64,000 nucleotides of DNA from Halomonas alkalicola (lineage in GTDB: Bacteria > Pseudomonadota > Gammaproteobacteria > Pseudomonadales > Halomonadaceae). The stretch is from the NCBI RefSeq assembly GCF_030704205.1, contig NZ_CP131913.1:992001-1056000 (forward strand), given 5' to 3'. Under the pieces are notes generated by a model that made no database searches, was not told the DNA's origin, and saw only the letters and a list, made by a program, of their open reading frames with translations. Of the stretch, positions 54,420-64,000 are shown piece after piece (positions within the stretch are counted from its first letter, which is position 1; every line of letters starts with the position of its first letter). The position numbers and the translations under genes were made by a program.

Positions 54420-55811
54420 ATGCGCCAGCCCCTGGCTCGCGAGCTCCATGACCTGATCGAGCGCGGCCGCGACCGCCAGCTGCGCCTGGCGGTGACCGGC
54501 CTCTCCCGCTCCGGCAAGACCGCCTTCCTCACCTCACTGGTCAACCAGCTTCGCCATGTCGGCCTGGAGGCCAGGCTCGACCTGCTGCCGGCGGCCCGCC
54601 AGGGGCGGCTGCTGGGGGCCCGGCGGGTCAACCAGCAGGACCTGGGCGTCCCGCGCTTCCCCTACGACCAGGCCATGGCGGCACTGGCCGAGACGCCGCC
54701 GCGCTGGCCGGAGCCCACCCGCGGCATCAGCGAGCTGCGCCTGGTGCTGCGCTATCGCCCGGCGAAGCGTGGCTGGCTCGGCGGCGAATCCCGCCAGCTC
54801 ACCCTGGACCTCTTCGACTACCCCGGCGAATGGCTGCTCGACCTGCCGCTGCTGGCCCATGACTACCCCAGTTGGTGCCGCCGCCAGCAGGCCCTCGCGG
54901 GGGAGCAGCGCCGCGCCCACTTCGCCGCCTGGCACGCGGCCGTGGAGTCGCTCGACCCCACCGCCGAGGCCGACGAGGCGCGCCTGGCCGAGATCGCCGA
55001 GCACTATGCCGAGGGGCTGCGCGCCGCCCGGGAGGCGGGGTTCGCCGACCTGCAGCCGGGGCGCTTCCTGCTGCCGGGGGATCTCGCCGGCGCCCCGGTG
55101 CTGCAGTTCTTCCCGCTGCCCGGCGTGGCCGAGGCGGACCCCGCCGCGCTCGCCACCCTGCCGCCCGAGAGCAACTACGCCACCCTGGCGCGGCGCTTCG
55201 CGTACTACCAGCAGCACATCGTGAAGCCCTTCTACCGCGACCACTTTCGCCGCTTCGATCGCCAGATCGTGCTGGTGGACCTGCTCGGTGCGCTGAATGC
55301 CGGCCCGGAGCGCTTCCAGGACCTCTCCCGGGCACTCGCCAACCTGATGCAGAGCTTCGATTACGGCAAGCGCAGCCTGCTCTCGCGGCTCTTCGCGCCG
55401 CGCATCGACCGCCTGGCCATCGCCGCCACCAAGGCCGACCACGTCACCCCGGAGCAGCACCCCCGCCTGGTGGCGCTGCTCGAGGCGCTGCTGGCCGAGC
55501 CCCTGAAGGACCTGCGTTTCGCCAGCGTGCCGGTCCGTGCCCTGTCCCTTGCCGCCATCCGCGCCAGCGAGGCGCGCGAGGTGGAGCATCGCGGCCAGCG
55601 CACCCCCGCCCTGCGCGGCACCGGGCTCGACGGCGAAGCGCTGCTGCTCTATCCCGGCGAGGTGCCGGAACGCCTGCCCGATGACGCCTTCTGGGCGCGC
55701 CAGGGGTTCGCCTATCCGGCCTTTCGGCCGCTGCCCCTGGAGGGCGGTGCCCTGCCCCATATCCGCATGGATGCCGTCCTGGACTGGCTGATCGGAGACA
55801 AGCTGTCATGA
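54420..55811 (+). CDS. ycjX: YcjX-family P-loop NTPase
   Basis: A 463-residue protein of the YcjX/DUF463 family. It has the P-loop GLSRSGKTAFL near residue 25, LDLFDYPGEWLLDLPLL, which corresponds to the switch/DxxG region, and ATKADHVTPEQHP as the NKxD-like motif. In E. coli ycjX and ycjF are heat- or stress-induced and adjacent; members are thought to act as GTPases with a membrane partner. AGGAGG sits 8 bases before ATG 54420. It precedes ycjF by 10 bases. Confidence 0.92.
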   Translation: MRQPLARELHDLIERGRDRQLRLAVTGLSRSGKTAFLTSLVNQLRHVGLEARLDLLPAARQGRLLGARRVNQQDLGVPRFPYDQAMAALAETPPRWPEPTRGISELRLVLRYRPAKRGWLGGESRQLTLDLFDYPGEWLLDLPLLAHDYPSWCRRQQALAGEQRRAHFAAWHAAVESLDPTAEADEARLAEIAEHYAEGLRAAREAGFADLQPGRFLLPGDLAGAPVLQFFPLPGVAEADPAALATLPPESNYATLARRFAYYQQHIVKPFYRDHFRRFDRQIVLVDLLGALNAGPERFQDLSRALANLMQSFDYGKRSLLSRLFAPRIDRLAIAATKADHVTPEQHPRLVALLEALLAEPLKDLRFASVPVRALSLAAIRASEAREVEHRGQRTPALRGTGLDGEALLLYPGEVPERLPDDAFWARQGFAYPAFRPLPLEGGALPHIRMDAVLDWLIGDKLS

Positions 55812-55821
55812 GCGAGCCGAC

Positions 55822-56877
55822 ATGAACGAACCCCGCGACCCGCGACCGGGCCAGCGCTTCTCCCCCGAACCCAACGACCCCGCCGAGGCCCCCACGGCCC
55901 GCGACCCGCGCCCCGCCACGGCCTTCGCCACCGACCTGGAGAGCCGCCCGCTGGCCGAGGCGCCAGCGGACGCCGGCGAGCGCGCCCTGGAGACGAGCCT
56001 GGCCCGGCCACGCAGGCGACGCTGGGGCCTGCTCGCCCTGCTCGGCGGCACGCTTGGGCTCGGCGCCGTGGAGGCCGGCACGACCCTCTACGCCGCCGGC
56101 CTCGGCGGCAACTGGCTGGCCGGCGCCTGGAGCGGGCTGCTGCTGCTGGCCCTGGCCCTGGGAGGCTCTGCGCTGGGGCGCGAGCTGTGGCGGCTGCGCC
56201 GGCTGCGCCGCCATGACCGGCTGCGCGACCGTCTCACCGCCCTGCCCGAGTCGACGCCCCGCGAGGCCCTGGCCACCGCCGAGGCGCTGCGTCATGCCCT
56301 GGCCCTGGAGGACGACCACCCCCACTGGCAGGGCTTCCTGGCGGCCCGCCAGGCCCACCACGACGGCCGGGACATCCAGCTGCTGCTCGACCACCATCTG
56401 CTCGCCCCCCGCGACCGCGAGGCGAGCCGGCTCGTATCACGGATGTCCGGCGAGACGGCGATCATGGTGGCGGTCAGCCCCTTGACCCTGGTGGACATGG
56501 CGCTGGTGGCCTGGCGCAGCCTGGCGATGATCGACCGCCTGTGCCGTCTCTATGGCCTGGAGCTTAGCTATGCGGGGCGGATCCGGCTGCTGCGCGCGGT
56601 GCTCCACCAGATGGCCTTCGCCGGCGCCACCGAGATGGCCAGCGACGCCGGCATGGAACTGCTGTCGATGAACCTGGCCGGGCGACTCTCCACCCGGGCC
56701 GCCCAGGGCATGGGCGTGGGGCTGCTCGGCGCCCGGCTGGGGCTGCGCACCCAGCGGCTCACGCGACCGCTGCCCTTCGCGGAGAACGCGACCCCTCGCC
56801 TGGGCGATCTGCGCCGCGAGCTGTGGCAGCAGCTGCGCCGGCTGGAGAGCCGCGAGTCACCGGACGAGCGGCGCTGA
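55822..56877 (+). CDS. ycjF: YcjF-like membrane protein (TIGR01620/DUF697)
   Basis: A 351-residue protein with a disordered N-terminus (about 1-65), two hydrophobic helices (GLLALLGGTLGLGAVEAG and GAWSGLLLLALALGGSALG), and a C-terminal DUF697 region (SPLTLVDMALVAWRSLAMID). It is the partner of YcjX in gene order across many gammaproteobacteria. GAGCGAGCCGAC precedes the ATG without a strong ribosome binding site, so coupling with ycjX is likely. Confidence 0.9.
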   Translation: MNEPRDPRPGQRFSPEPNDPAEAPTARDPRPATAFATDLESRPLAEAPADAGERALETSLARPRRRRWGLLALLGGTLGLGAVEAGTTLYAAGLGGNWLAGAWSGLLLLALALGGSALGRELWRLRRLRRHDRLRDRLTALPESTPREALATAEALRHALALEDDHPHWQGFLAARQAHHDGRDIQLLLDHHLLAPRDREASRLVSRMSGETAIMVAVSPLTLVDMALVAWRSLAMIDRLCRLYGLELSYAGRIRLLRAVLHQMAFAGATEMASDAGMELLSMNLAGRLSTRAAQGMGVGLLGARLGLRTQRLTRPLPFAENATPRLGDLRRELWQQLRRLESRESPDERR

Positions 56878-56968
56878 GCCTCGGCCACCTTGACCGGGAT
56901 CATGACAGCGTGGCCCCGAAGCGCTACGATCAAGGCATCGTCCATCCAACCGAGCAAGGAAGTCCGCC

Positions 56969-57412
56969 ATGTTCAAGTCCATCCTGGTGCCCGTCGACGG
57001 TTCCAAGCACGCCAAGAAGGCCCTCTCCGTGGCCTGCCAGCTCGCCCGCCAGGAAGAGGGCTGCACCCTGCACCTGGTGCATATCCCGGAAGAGCTTGCC
57101 CACGAGACCACCCTGGTGTGGGGCATCGGCGCCATCGCCATCGAGGCCAGCCGCGAGGAGCGCCAGGAGGCCGGCAAGCAGGTAATGGACCGCGCCGCCG
57201 AGGCCGCCCGCGAGCAGGGCGCCACCAACATCGAGACCGTGATCGGCCAGGGCGACCCGGCCCGCACCATCCTCAGCGAAGCGCGCCGTCGCGGCGTCGA
57301 CGCCATCGTCATGGGCAGCCGCGGCCTGAGCAACCTGCAAGGCTTCGTGGTCGGCAGCGTCTCCCACAAGGTGGCCCATGCCGCCGACTGCACCGTCATC
57401 ACCGTGCGCTGA
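56969..57412 (+). CDS. Universal stress protein, UspA family
   Basis: A 147-residue single Usp domain. It begins MFKSILVPVDGSKHAKKALS and ends with the ATP-binding motif GSRGLSNLQGFVVGSVSHKV followed by CTVITVR (G-2x-G-9x-G-S type). ATP-binding Usps help survival under starvation or salt stress. AAGGAAG lies 6 bases before the ATG. It has its own terminator-like hairpin downstream. Confidence 0.92.
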   Translation: MFKSILVPVDGSKHAKKALSVACQLARQEEGCTLHLVHIPEELAHETTLVWGIGAIAIEASREERQEAGKQVMDRAAEAAREQGATNIETVIGQGDPARTILSEARRRGVDAIVMGSRGLSNLQGFVVGSVSHKVAHAADCTVITVR

Positions 57413-57434
57413 GCCCGCGGCGAACCCCAGCAAC

Positions 57435-57466
57435 GACGGCGCCTGCGGGCGCCGTCTGCGTTCCGG
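57435..57466 (+). terminator. Terminator-like hairpin after the usp gene
   Basis: GACGGCGCC (57435-57443) pairs with GGCGCCGTC (57448-57456), followed by TGCGTTCC. Confidence 0.6.
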
Positions 57467-57583
57467 TCGGGATGCGGGCGCCGGCTCAAGTGACTGATTC
57501 CCCTCGTCCGGCCTGTCCCGCGTTTGGCGCGCGCCCCGGGAGTCCGTATAGTGGCCCCCTACCCCCGCCACACGTTCGTGATC

Positions 57584-59524
57584 ATGCTGCAGAACAACGC
57601 CCTGCTTGCTCAGCTCAAGCAACAGATTCGCTCAAGCACTCCCCGGGTCGAGGGGGTGATCAAGGCCACCCAGAAGGGATTCGGCTTCCTCGAGACCGAC
57701 GAGGGCGACTCCTACTTCGTGCCGCCCCCCGCCATGAAGCAGGTGCTGCATGGCGATCGCGTCGGGGCCATCCTCCACGAGGAGGGCGACAAGAAGCGCG
57801 TCGAGCCCGACACCCTGATCGAACAGGGGCTCGACCGCTTCATCGCCCGGGTGCAGCTGCGCGAAGGTCGCCTGGCCGTGGTCCCCGACCACCCCTCCAT
57901 CAGCAACGTCCTCAAGGCGCGCATCAAGCGCAGCCTGGACGAGGCCACCATCGGCGACGCCGACTGGGTCGTCGCTCGCCTGGTGCGCCATCCGCTCAAG
58001 GCCGACGATCGCGGCTTCTTCACCCAGATCGACGAGCTGGTCGCCAAGGCCGACGACCCCGCAGTGCCCTGGCGCGTCACCCTGGCCCGCCACGCCCTGG
58101 AGCAGGAGTGCCCCGACGCCGGTGACGACTGGCCGCTGCGCGACGAGGGCCTCGAGCGCGAGGACCTCACCGCCGCGCCCTTCTTCACCATCGACGGCGA
58201 GAAGACCCGGGACATGGACGACGCCCTGCGCGTGGTGCCCCGGGAGGGCGGCGGCTGGGAGTTGACCGTGGCCATCGCCGACCCCACCGCCTACGTGGAG
58301 GAAGGCCACGCGGCGGACCTGGAGGCGCGCACCCGTGCCTTCACCGTCTACCTGCCGGGCCAGAACGTCACCATGCTGCCCGAGCAGCTGGCCGACGACC
58401 TCTGCTCGCTGTGGGAGGGCAAGGAGCGCCCGGTACTGGCCTGCACCCTGAACGTGGAGGCCGACGGCAGCCTGGGCGACTATCGCTTCTTCGCCGCCAC
58501 CGCCACCTCGCGAGCCAAGCTGGTCTATGACCGCGTCTCCGACTGGCTGGAGGGCCAGGGGGACTGGGCCCCGGCAGACGAGATCGCCGAGCAGCTCAAG
58601 GCCCTGCGCGACCTCACCGAGGCCCGCAGCGCCTGGCGCGCCGCCCATGCCCTGGTGTTCAAGGATCGTCCCGACTACGTCTTCGACCTGGACGAGGCCG
58701 GCAACGTGCTGGACGTGCGCACCGAGGAGCGCCGCATCGCCAACCGCATGATCGAGGAGTCGATGATCGCGGCCAACGCCTGCTGCGCGCGCCTGCTGGC
58801 CGAGCACGTGGGCCACGGCATCTTCAACGTCCACCGCGCCTTCGAGGACGACAAGGCCGAGGCGGCCCGCGACTTCCTGGCCAGCCAGGAGATCGAGGTG
58901 GCGCTCGAGGCCCTCACCGAACTGCCCCGCTACCGGGAGCTCAAGCGCGAACTGGAGGGCCGCGACGACGCCTGGCTCGACGCGCGCCTGCGCCGCTTCC
59001 AGGGCTTCACCAGCATGTCGGCGAAGCCCGGCCCGCACTTCGGCCTGGGGCTTGCCGCCTACGCCACCTGGACCTCACCGATCCGCAAGTATGGCGACAT
59101 GGTCAACCACCGCCTGATCAAGCGGGTGCTCAAGGGCGAGCAGGCCCCGGCCGAGGCGAGCCTCGCGCTCACCGAGCAGCTCACCGAGCGCCGCCGGCTC
59201 AACCGCATGGCGGAGCGCGACGTCAAGGACTGGCTCTACGTACGCTACCTGACCCCGGCCGCCGAGGCCCAGGAGAGCTTCGACGCCGAGATCATCGCCA
59301 TCAACCGCGGCGGCATGCGCGTGCGTCTCACCGCCAACGGGGCCACTGCCTTCGTGCCGGCACCGATGATCCACAGCGATCGCGACAAGGTGGCCATCGA
59401 CGACAAGGAGGGGCGTATCCAGGTGGAGAGCGAGGAGCGCTTCAAGCTGGGCGACCACATCCGCGTGGCCCTGCTGGAGGCCCGCGAGGAGACCCGCTCG
59501 CTGGTGGCGCGTCCCGCCGACTGA
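57584..59524 (+). CDS. rnb: Exoribonuclease II (RNase II)
   Basis: RNase II degrades single-stranded RNA 3' to 5'. The 646-residue protein matches E. coli Rnb from its first residues (MLQNNALLAQLKQQI, KGFGFLETDEGDSYFVPPP), with cold-shock domains, an RNB domain carrying the metal-binding aspartates in IDGEKTRDMDDAL, and a C-terminal S1 domain (AEIIAINRGGMRVRL). TATAGT at 57547-57552 could be the -10. ATG 57584 is consistent with homologues. Confidence 0.95.
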   Translation: MLQNNALLAQLKQQIRSSTPRVEGVIKATQKGFGFLETDEGDSYFVPPPAMKQVLHGDRVGAILHEEGDKKRVEPDTLIEQGLDRFIARVQLREGRLAVVPDHPSISNVLKARIKRSLDEATIGDADWVVARLVRHPLKADDRGFFTQIDELVAKADDPAVPWRVTLARHALEQECPDAGDDWPLRDEGLEREDLTAAPFFTIDGEKTRDMDDALRVVPREGGGWELTVAIADPTAYVEEGHAADLEARTRAFTVYLPGQNVTMLPEQLADDLCSLWEGKERPVLACTLNVEADGSLGDYRFFAATATSRAKLVYDRVSDWLEGQGDWAPADEIAEQLKALRDLTEARSAWRAAHALVFKDRPDYVFDLDEAGNVLDVRTEERRIANRMIEESMIAANACCARLLAEHVGHGIFNVHRAFEDDKAEAARDFLASQEIEVALEALTELPRYRELKRELEGRDDAWLDARLRRFQGFTSMSAKPGPHFGLGLAAYATWTSPIRKYGDMVNHRLIKRVLKGEQAPAEASLALTEQLTERRRLNRMAERDVKDWLYVRYLTPAAEAQESFDAEIIAINRGGMRVRLTANGATAFVPAPMIHSDRDKVAIDDKEGRIQVESEERFKLGDHIRVALLEAREETRSLVARPAD

Positions 59525-59554
59525 GACCCGGGCCCTCGCGGCCCGGCAGCAGCA

Positions 59555-59588
59555 AGCAGCACGGCGGCCAACTGGCCGCCGTGCTGCT
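59555..59588 (+). terminator. Terminator after rnb
   Basis: A 16-bp perfect stem, 59555-59570 with 59573-59588, lies 31 bases after the rnb stop. Confidence 0.7.
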
Positions 59589-59621
59589 GTCAGGCCCCGA
59601 TAGCCCACACCGCCCCACGAG

Positions 59622-59646
59622 AAAGGGCGCCCGAAGGCGCCCTTTT
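59622..59646. terminator. Bidirectional terminator between rnb and sucD
   Basis: AAAGGGCGCC (59622-59631) pairs with GGCGCCCTTT (59636-59645), loop CGAA, with T and A tracts on both flanks. It serves convergent rnb and sucD. Confidence 0.85.
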
Positions 59647-59673
59647 GGCATGTCCCGAGAGGGAGGGAGCGGC

Positions 59674-60546
59674 TTACCAGCCGGTCACTTCCTTCAGGGC
59701 ATCGCCGATCTGCGCCAGGGAGCGCACGGTCTTGACACCGGCGTCCTCGAGGGCGGCGAACTTCTCGTCCGCGGTGCCCTTGCCGCCGGAGATGATCGCA
59801 CCGGCGTGGCCCATGCGCTTGCCCGGAGGGGCGGTCACACCGGCGATGTAGGAGACCACCGGCTTGGTGACGTTGGCCTTGATGTAGGCCGCCGCCTCTT
59901 CCTCGGCGGTGCCGCCGATCTCGCCGATCATCACGATCGCCTCGGTGGCCGGATCCTTCTCGAACATCTCGAGGATGTCGATGAAGTTGGAGCCCGGGAT
60001 CGGGTCGCCGCCGATGCCCACGCAGGTGGACTGGCCGAAGCCGTGGTCGGTGGTCTGCTTGACCGCCTCATAGGTCAGGGTGCCGGAGCGCGACACGATA
60101 CCGACCTTGCCCGGCTTGTGGATGTGACCCGGCATGATGCCGATCTTGCACTCGCCGGGAGTGATCACGCCCGGGCAGTTCGGGCCGATCAGGCGCACGC
60201 CCAGCTCGTCGCACTTCACCTTGACGTCGAGCATGTCGAGGGTGGGGATGCCCTCGGTGATGCAGACGATCAGCTTGATGCCGGCGTTGGCGGCCTCGAG
60301 GATGGAGTCCTTGCAGAACGGGGCCGGCACGTAGATCACGCTGGCCTCGGCGCCGGTCTTCTCCACGGCTTCCTTGACGGTGTTGAACACCGGCAGGCCC
60401 AGGTGCTCCTGGCCACCCTTGCCCGGGGTCACGCCGCCGACCATCTGGGTACCGTAGGCGATCGCCTGCTCGGAGTGGAAGGTGCCCTGGCCGCCGGTGA
60501 AGCCCTGGCAGATGACCTTGGTGTTCTTGTCGATCAGGATACTCAT
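59674..60546 (-). CDS. sucD: Succinyl-CoA synthetase alpha subunit SucD
   Basis: SucD, with SucC, turns succinyl-CoA into succinate with formation of ATP or GTP. The 290-residue subunit has the CoA-binding start [18 protein letters not shown], the CoA site [19 protein letters not shown], and the phosphohistidine in [18 protein letters not shown] (about residue 247). Its ATG overlaps the sucC stop (TAATG), so the subunits are co-translated. It is the last gene of the suc operon here. Confidence 0.98.
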   Translation of the reverse strand: MSILIDKNTKVICQGFTGGQGTFHSEQAIAYGTQMVGGVTPGKGGQEHLGLPVFNTVKEAVEKTGAEASVIYVPAPFCKDSILEAANAGIKLIVCITEGIPTLDMLDVKVKCDELGVRLIGPNCPGVITPGECKIGIMPGHIHKPGKVGIVSRSGTLTYEAVKQTTDHGFGQSTCVGIGGDPIPGSNFIDILEMFEKDPATEAIVMIGEIGGTAEEEAAAYIKANVTKPVVSYIAGVTAPPGKRMGHAGAIISGGKGTADEKFAALEDAGVKTVRSLAQIGDALKEVTGW

Positions 60547-61712
60547 TACTTGCCCTCCGCTGCCTTGACAACCTGCTCTGCCGCATCGGTCAGGCTGGTA
60601 GCAGCGATGATGTTCAGACCACTGGAGGCCAGCTTCTCGGCGCCCAGCTCGGCGTTGGTGCCTTCCAGGCGCACCACGACCGGCACGTTGACGCCGACCT
60701 GCTCGACGGCACCGATGATGCCCTCGGCGATCATGTCGCAGCGCACGATACCGCCGAAGATGTTGACCAGCACGGCCTTCACATTATCGTCGGAGAGGAT
60801 CAGCTTGAACGCTTCGGCCACGCGCTCCTTGGTGGCACCGCCGCCCACGTCCAGGAAGTTGGCCGGGGAGCCGCCGTGCAGATTGACGATGTCCATGGTG
60901 CCCATGGCCAGGCCGGCGCCGTTCACCATGCAGCCGATGTTGCCATCCAGCGCCACATAGTTGAGTTCCCATGCGGCCGCCTCGGCCTCGCGAGCATCCT
61001 CCTGGGAGGGGTCGCGCATCGCCTGCAGGTCCGGATGACGGTAGAGGGCGTTGCTGTCCAGATTGAGCTTGGCGTCGAGGCAGTGGAGGTTGCCTTCGTC
61101 GGTGATCACCAGCGGGTTGATCTCCAGCAACGCCAGATCCTTGTCGTGGAACAGCTTGGAGAGGCCCAGGAAGATCTTGGTGAACTGCTTCACCTGGTCA
61201 CCCTTGAGGCCCAGGGCGAAGGCCAGCTCGCGCGCCTGGTAGGGCTGCGCGCCCACCAGCGGATCGATCTCGGCCTTGAGGATCTTCTCGGGAGTCTCCT
61301 CGGCAACCTTCTCGATCTCCACGCCGCCCTCGGTGGAGGCCATGAAGACCACGCGGCGGGTGGCACGGTCAACGACGGCGCCCAGGTAGAGCTCCTCGGC
61401 GATGTCGGTGCAGTTCTCGACCAGGATCTTGGCGACCGGCTGACCGTTGGCGTCGGTCTGGTAGGTCACCAGGTTCTTGCCCAGCCACTGCTCGGCGAAG
61501 GCCTTGGCCTCCTCCGGGCTCTTGATCAGCTTGACGCCGCCGGCCTTGCCGCGGCCACCGGCGTGGACCTGGGCCTTGACGACCCACATGTCGCCACCGA
61601 TCTTCTTGCAGGCTTCTGCGGCTTCTTCGGGGGTGTCGACGGCGAAGCCCTTGGACACCGGCAGACCGTAGTCGGCAAACAGCTGTTTGCCCTGATACTC
61701 GTGAAGGTTCAT
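60546..61712 (-). CDS. sucC: Succinyl-CoA synthetase beta subunit SucC
   Basis: The 388-residue beta subunit has the ATP-grasp domain ([39 protein letters not shown]) and the C-terminal GINPLVIT-type segment [15 protein letters not shown] and [21 protein letters not shown] 61712 matches homologues; the in-frame extension to 61787 does not. It follows lpd after 138 bases and overlaps sucD by one base. Confidence 0.98.
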   Translation of the reverse strand: MNLHEYQGKQLFADYGLPVSKGFAVDTPEEAAEACKKIGGDMWVVKAQVHAGGRGKAGGVKLIKSPEEAKAFAEQWLGKNLVTYQTDANGQPVAKILVENCTDIAEELYLGAVVDRATRRVVFMASTEGGVEIEKVAEETPEKILKAEIDPLVGAQPYQARELAFALGLKGDQVKQFTKIFLGLSKLFHDKDLALLEINPLVITDEGNLHCLDAKLNLDSNALYRHPDLQAMRDPSQEDAREAEAAAWELNYVALDGNIGCMVNGAGLAMGTMDIVNLHGGSPANFLDVGGGATKERVAEAFKLILSDDNVKAVLVNIFGGIVRCDMIAEGIIGAVEQVGVNVPVVVRLEGTNAELGAEKLASSGLNIIAATSLTDAAEQVVKAAEGK

Positions 61713-61850
61713 CGATTCATGCCATTGGTTGCATGTGACTCGAACGGTGGTCCGGCTTCGCCTCGGGCGGACGTCTCGGACCACCACCGTCCCTGCCGAT
61801 ACATGGTCGGAAGGGGCGCGCCGCCCGATGGGCGGCGCTCGTTGTGCGGC

Positions 61851-64000
<2,150 letters not shown>

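Overview
The window is GC-rich, densely packed chromosomal DNA from a gammaproteobacterium. A Halomonas-like member of the Halomonadaceae fits best. This is inferred from protein content and gene order (monomeric NADP-isocitrate dehydrogenase, a 1613-residue NAD-glutamate dehydrogenase, a 531-residue isocitrate lyase, an RluE-NudJ-MnmA-HflD-PurB block), not from a marker gene. No rRNA, tRNA or CRISPR array was recognised.

Layout. 1-1600: end of an AlaA-type aminotransferase gene and htpX. 1595-8714: an AT-richer island in which every cassette gene lies on the minus strand and genes are separated by integron attC sites. No integrase gene is visible, so it is an orphan cassette array (CALIN). 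It holds six cassettes: a common cassette protein of unknown function, a two-gene cassette whose DUF5677-like member is split by an IS1380-family element with a 5-bp target duplication, a nonsense-broken small gene, a PD-(D/E)XK-like protein, a LysE exporter plus C39-like peptidase, and a GNAT acetyltransferase behind a Vibrio VCR-like attC. 9031-24124: pdxB, a WGR-like protein, a thioredoxin-fold protein, rlmKL, rmf, pyrD, NAD-GDH, trmA, murI, a hemerythrin-like protein and rarA. 24272-33291: lolA, ftsK, aat, bpt, infA, clpA, clpS, close to the E. coli order. 33568-41628: icd divergent from rluE-nudJ-mnmA-hflD-purB-roxA. 41788-53819: GNAT, aceA, slyD-like FKBP, small membrane and lipoproteins, an MFS transporter, an NlpC/P60 hydrolase, a DUF1266 protein, gabT and a GlsB-type protein. 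53872-59524: a DUF924 gene remnant, ycjX-ycjF, uspA, rnb. 59674-64000: TCA genes sucD-sucC-lpd-sucB on the minus strand, entering the window from the right.

The core genes form coherent modules: protein turnover by the N-degron pathway (aat, bpt, clpS, clpA), tRNA and rRNA modification (trmA, mnmA, rluE, rlmKL), the TCA and glyoxylate branch point (icd, aceA, sucABCD-lpd), and glutamate/GABA nitrogen metabolism (NAD-GDH, gabT, murI). The main unusual content is the orphan cassette array, which carries candidate defence or stress cassettes. Several genes are visibly damaged: a nonsense codon in lpd, an internal deletion in the DUF924 gene, and a duplicated rlmKL tail.
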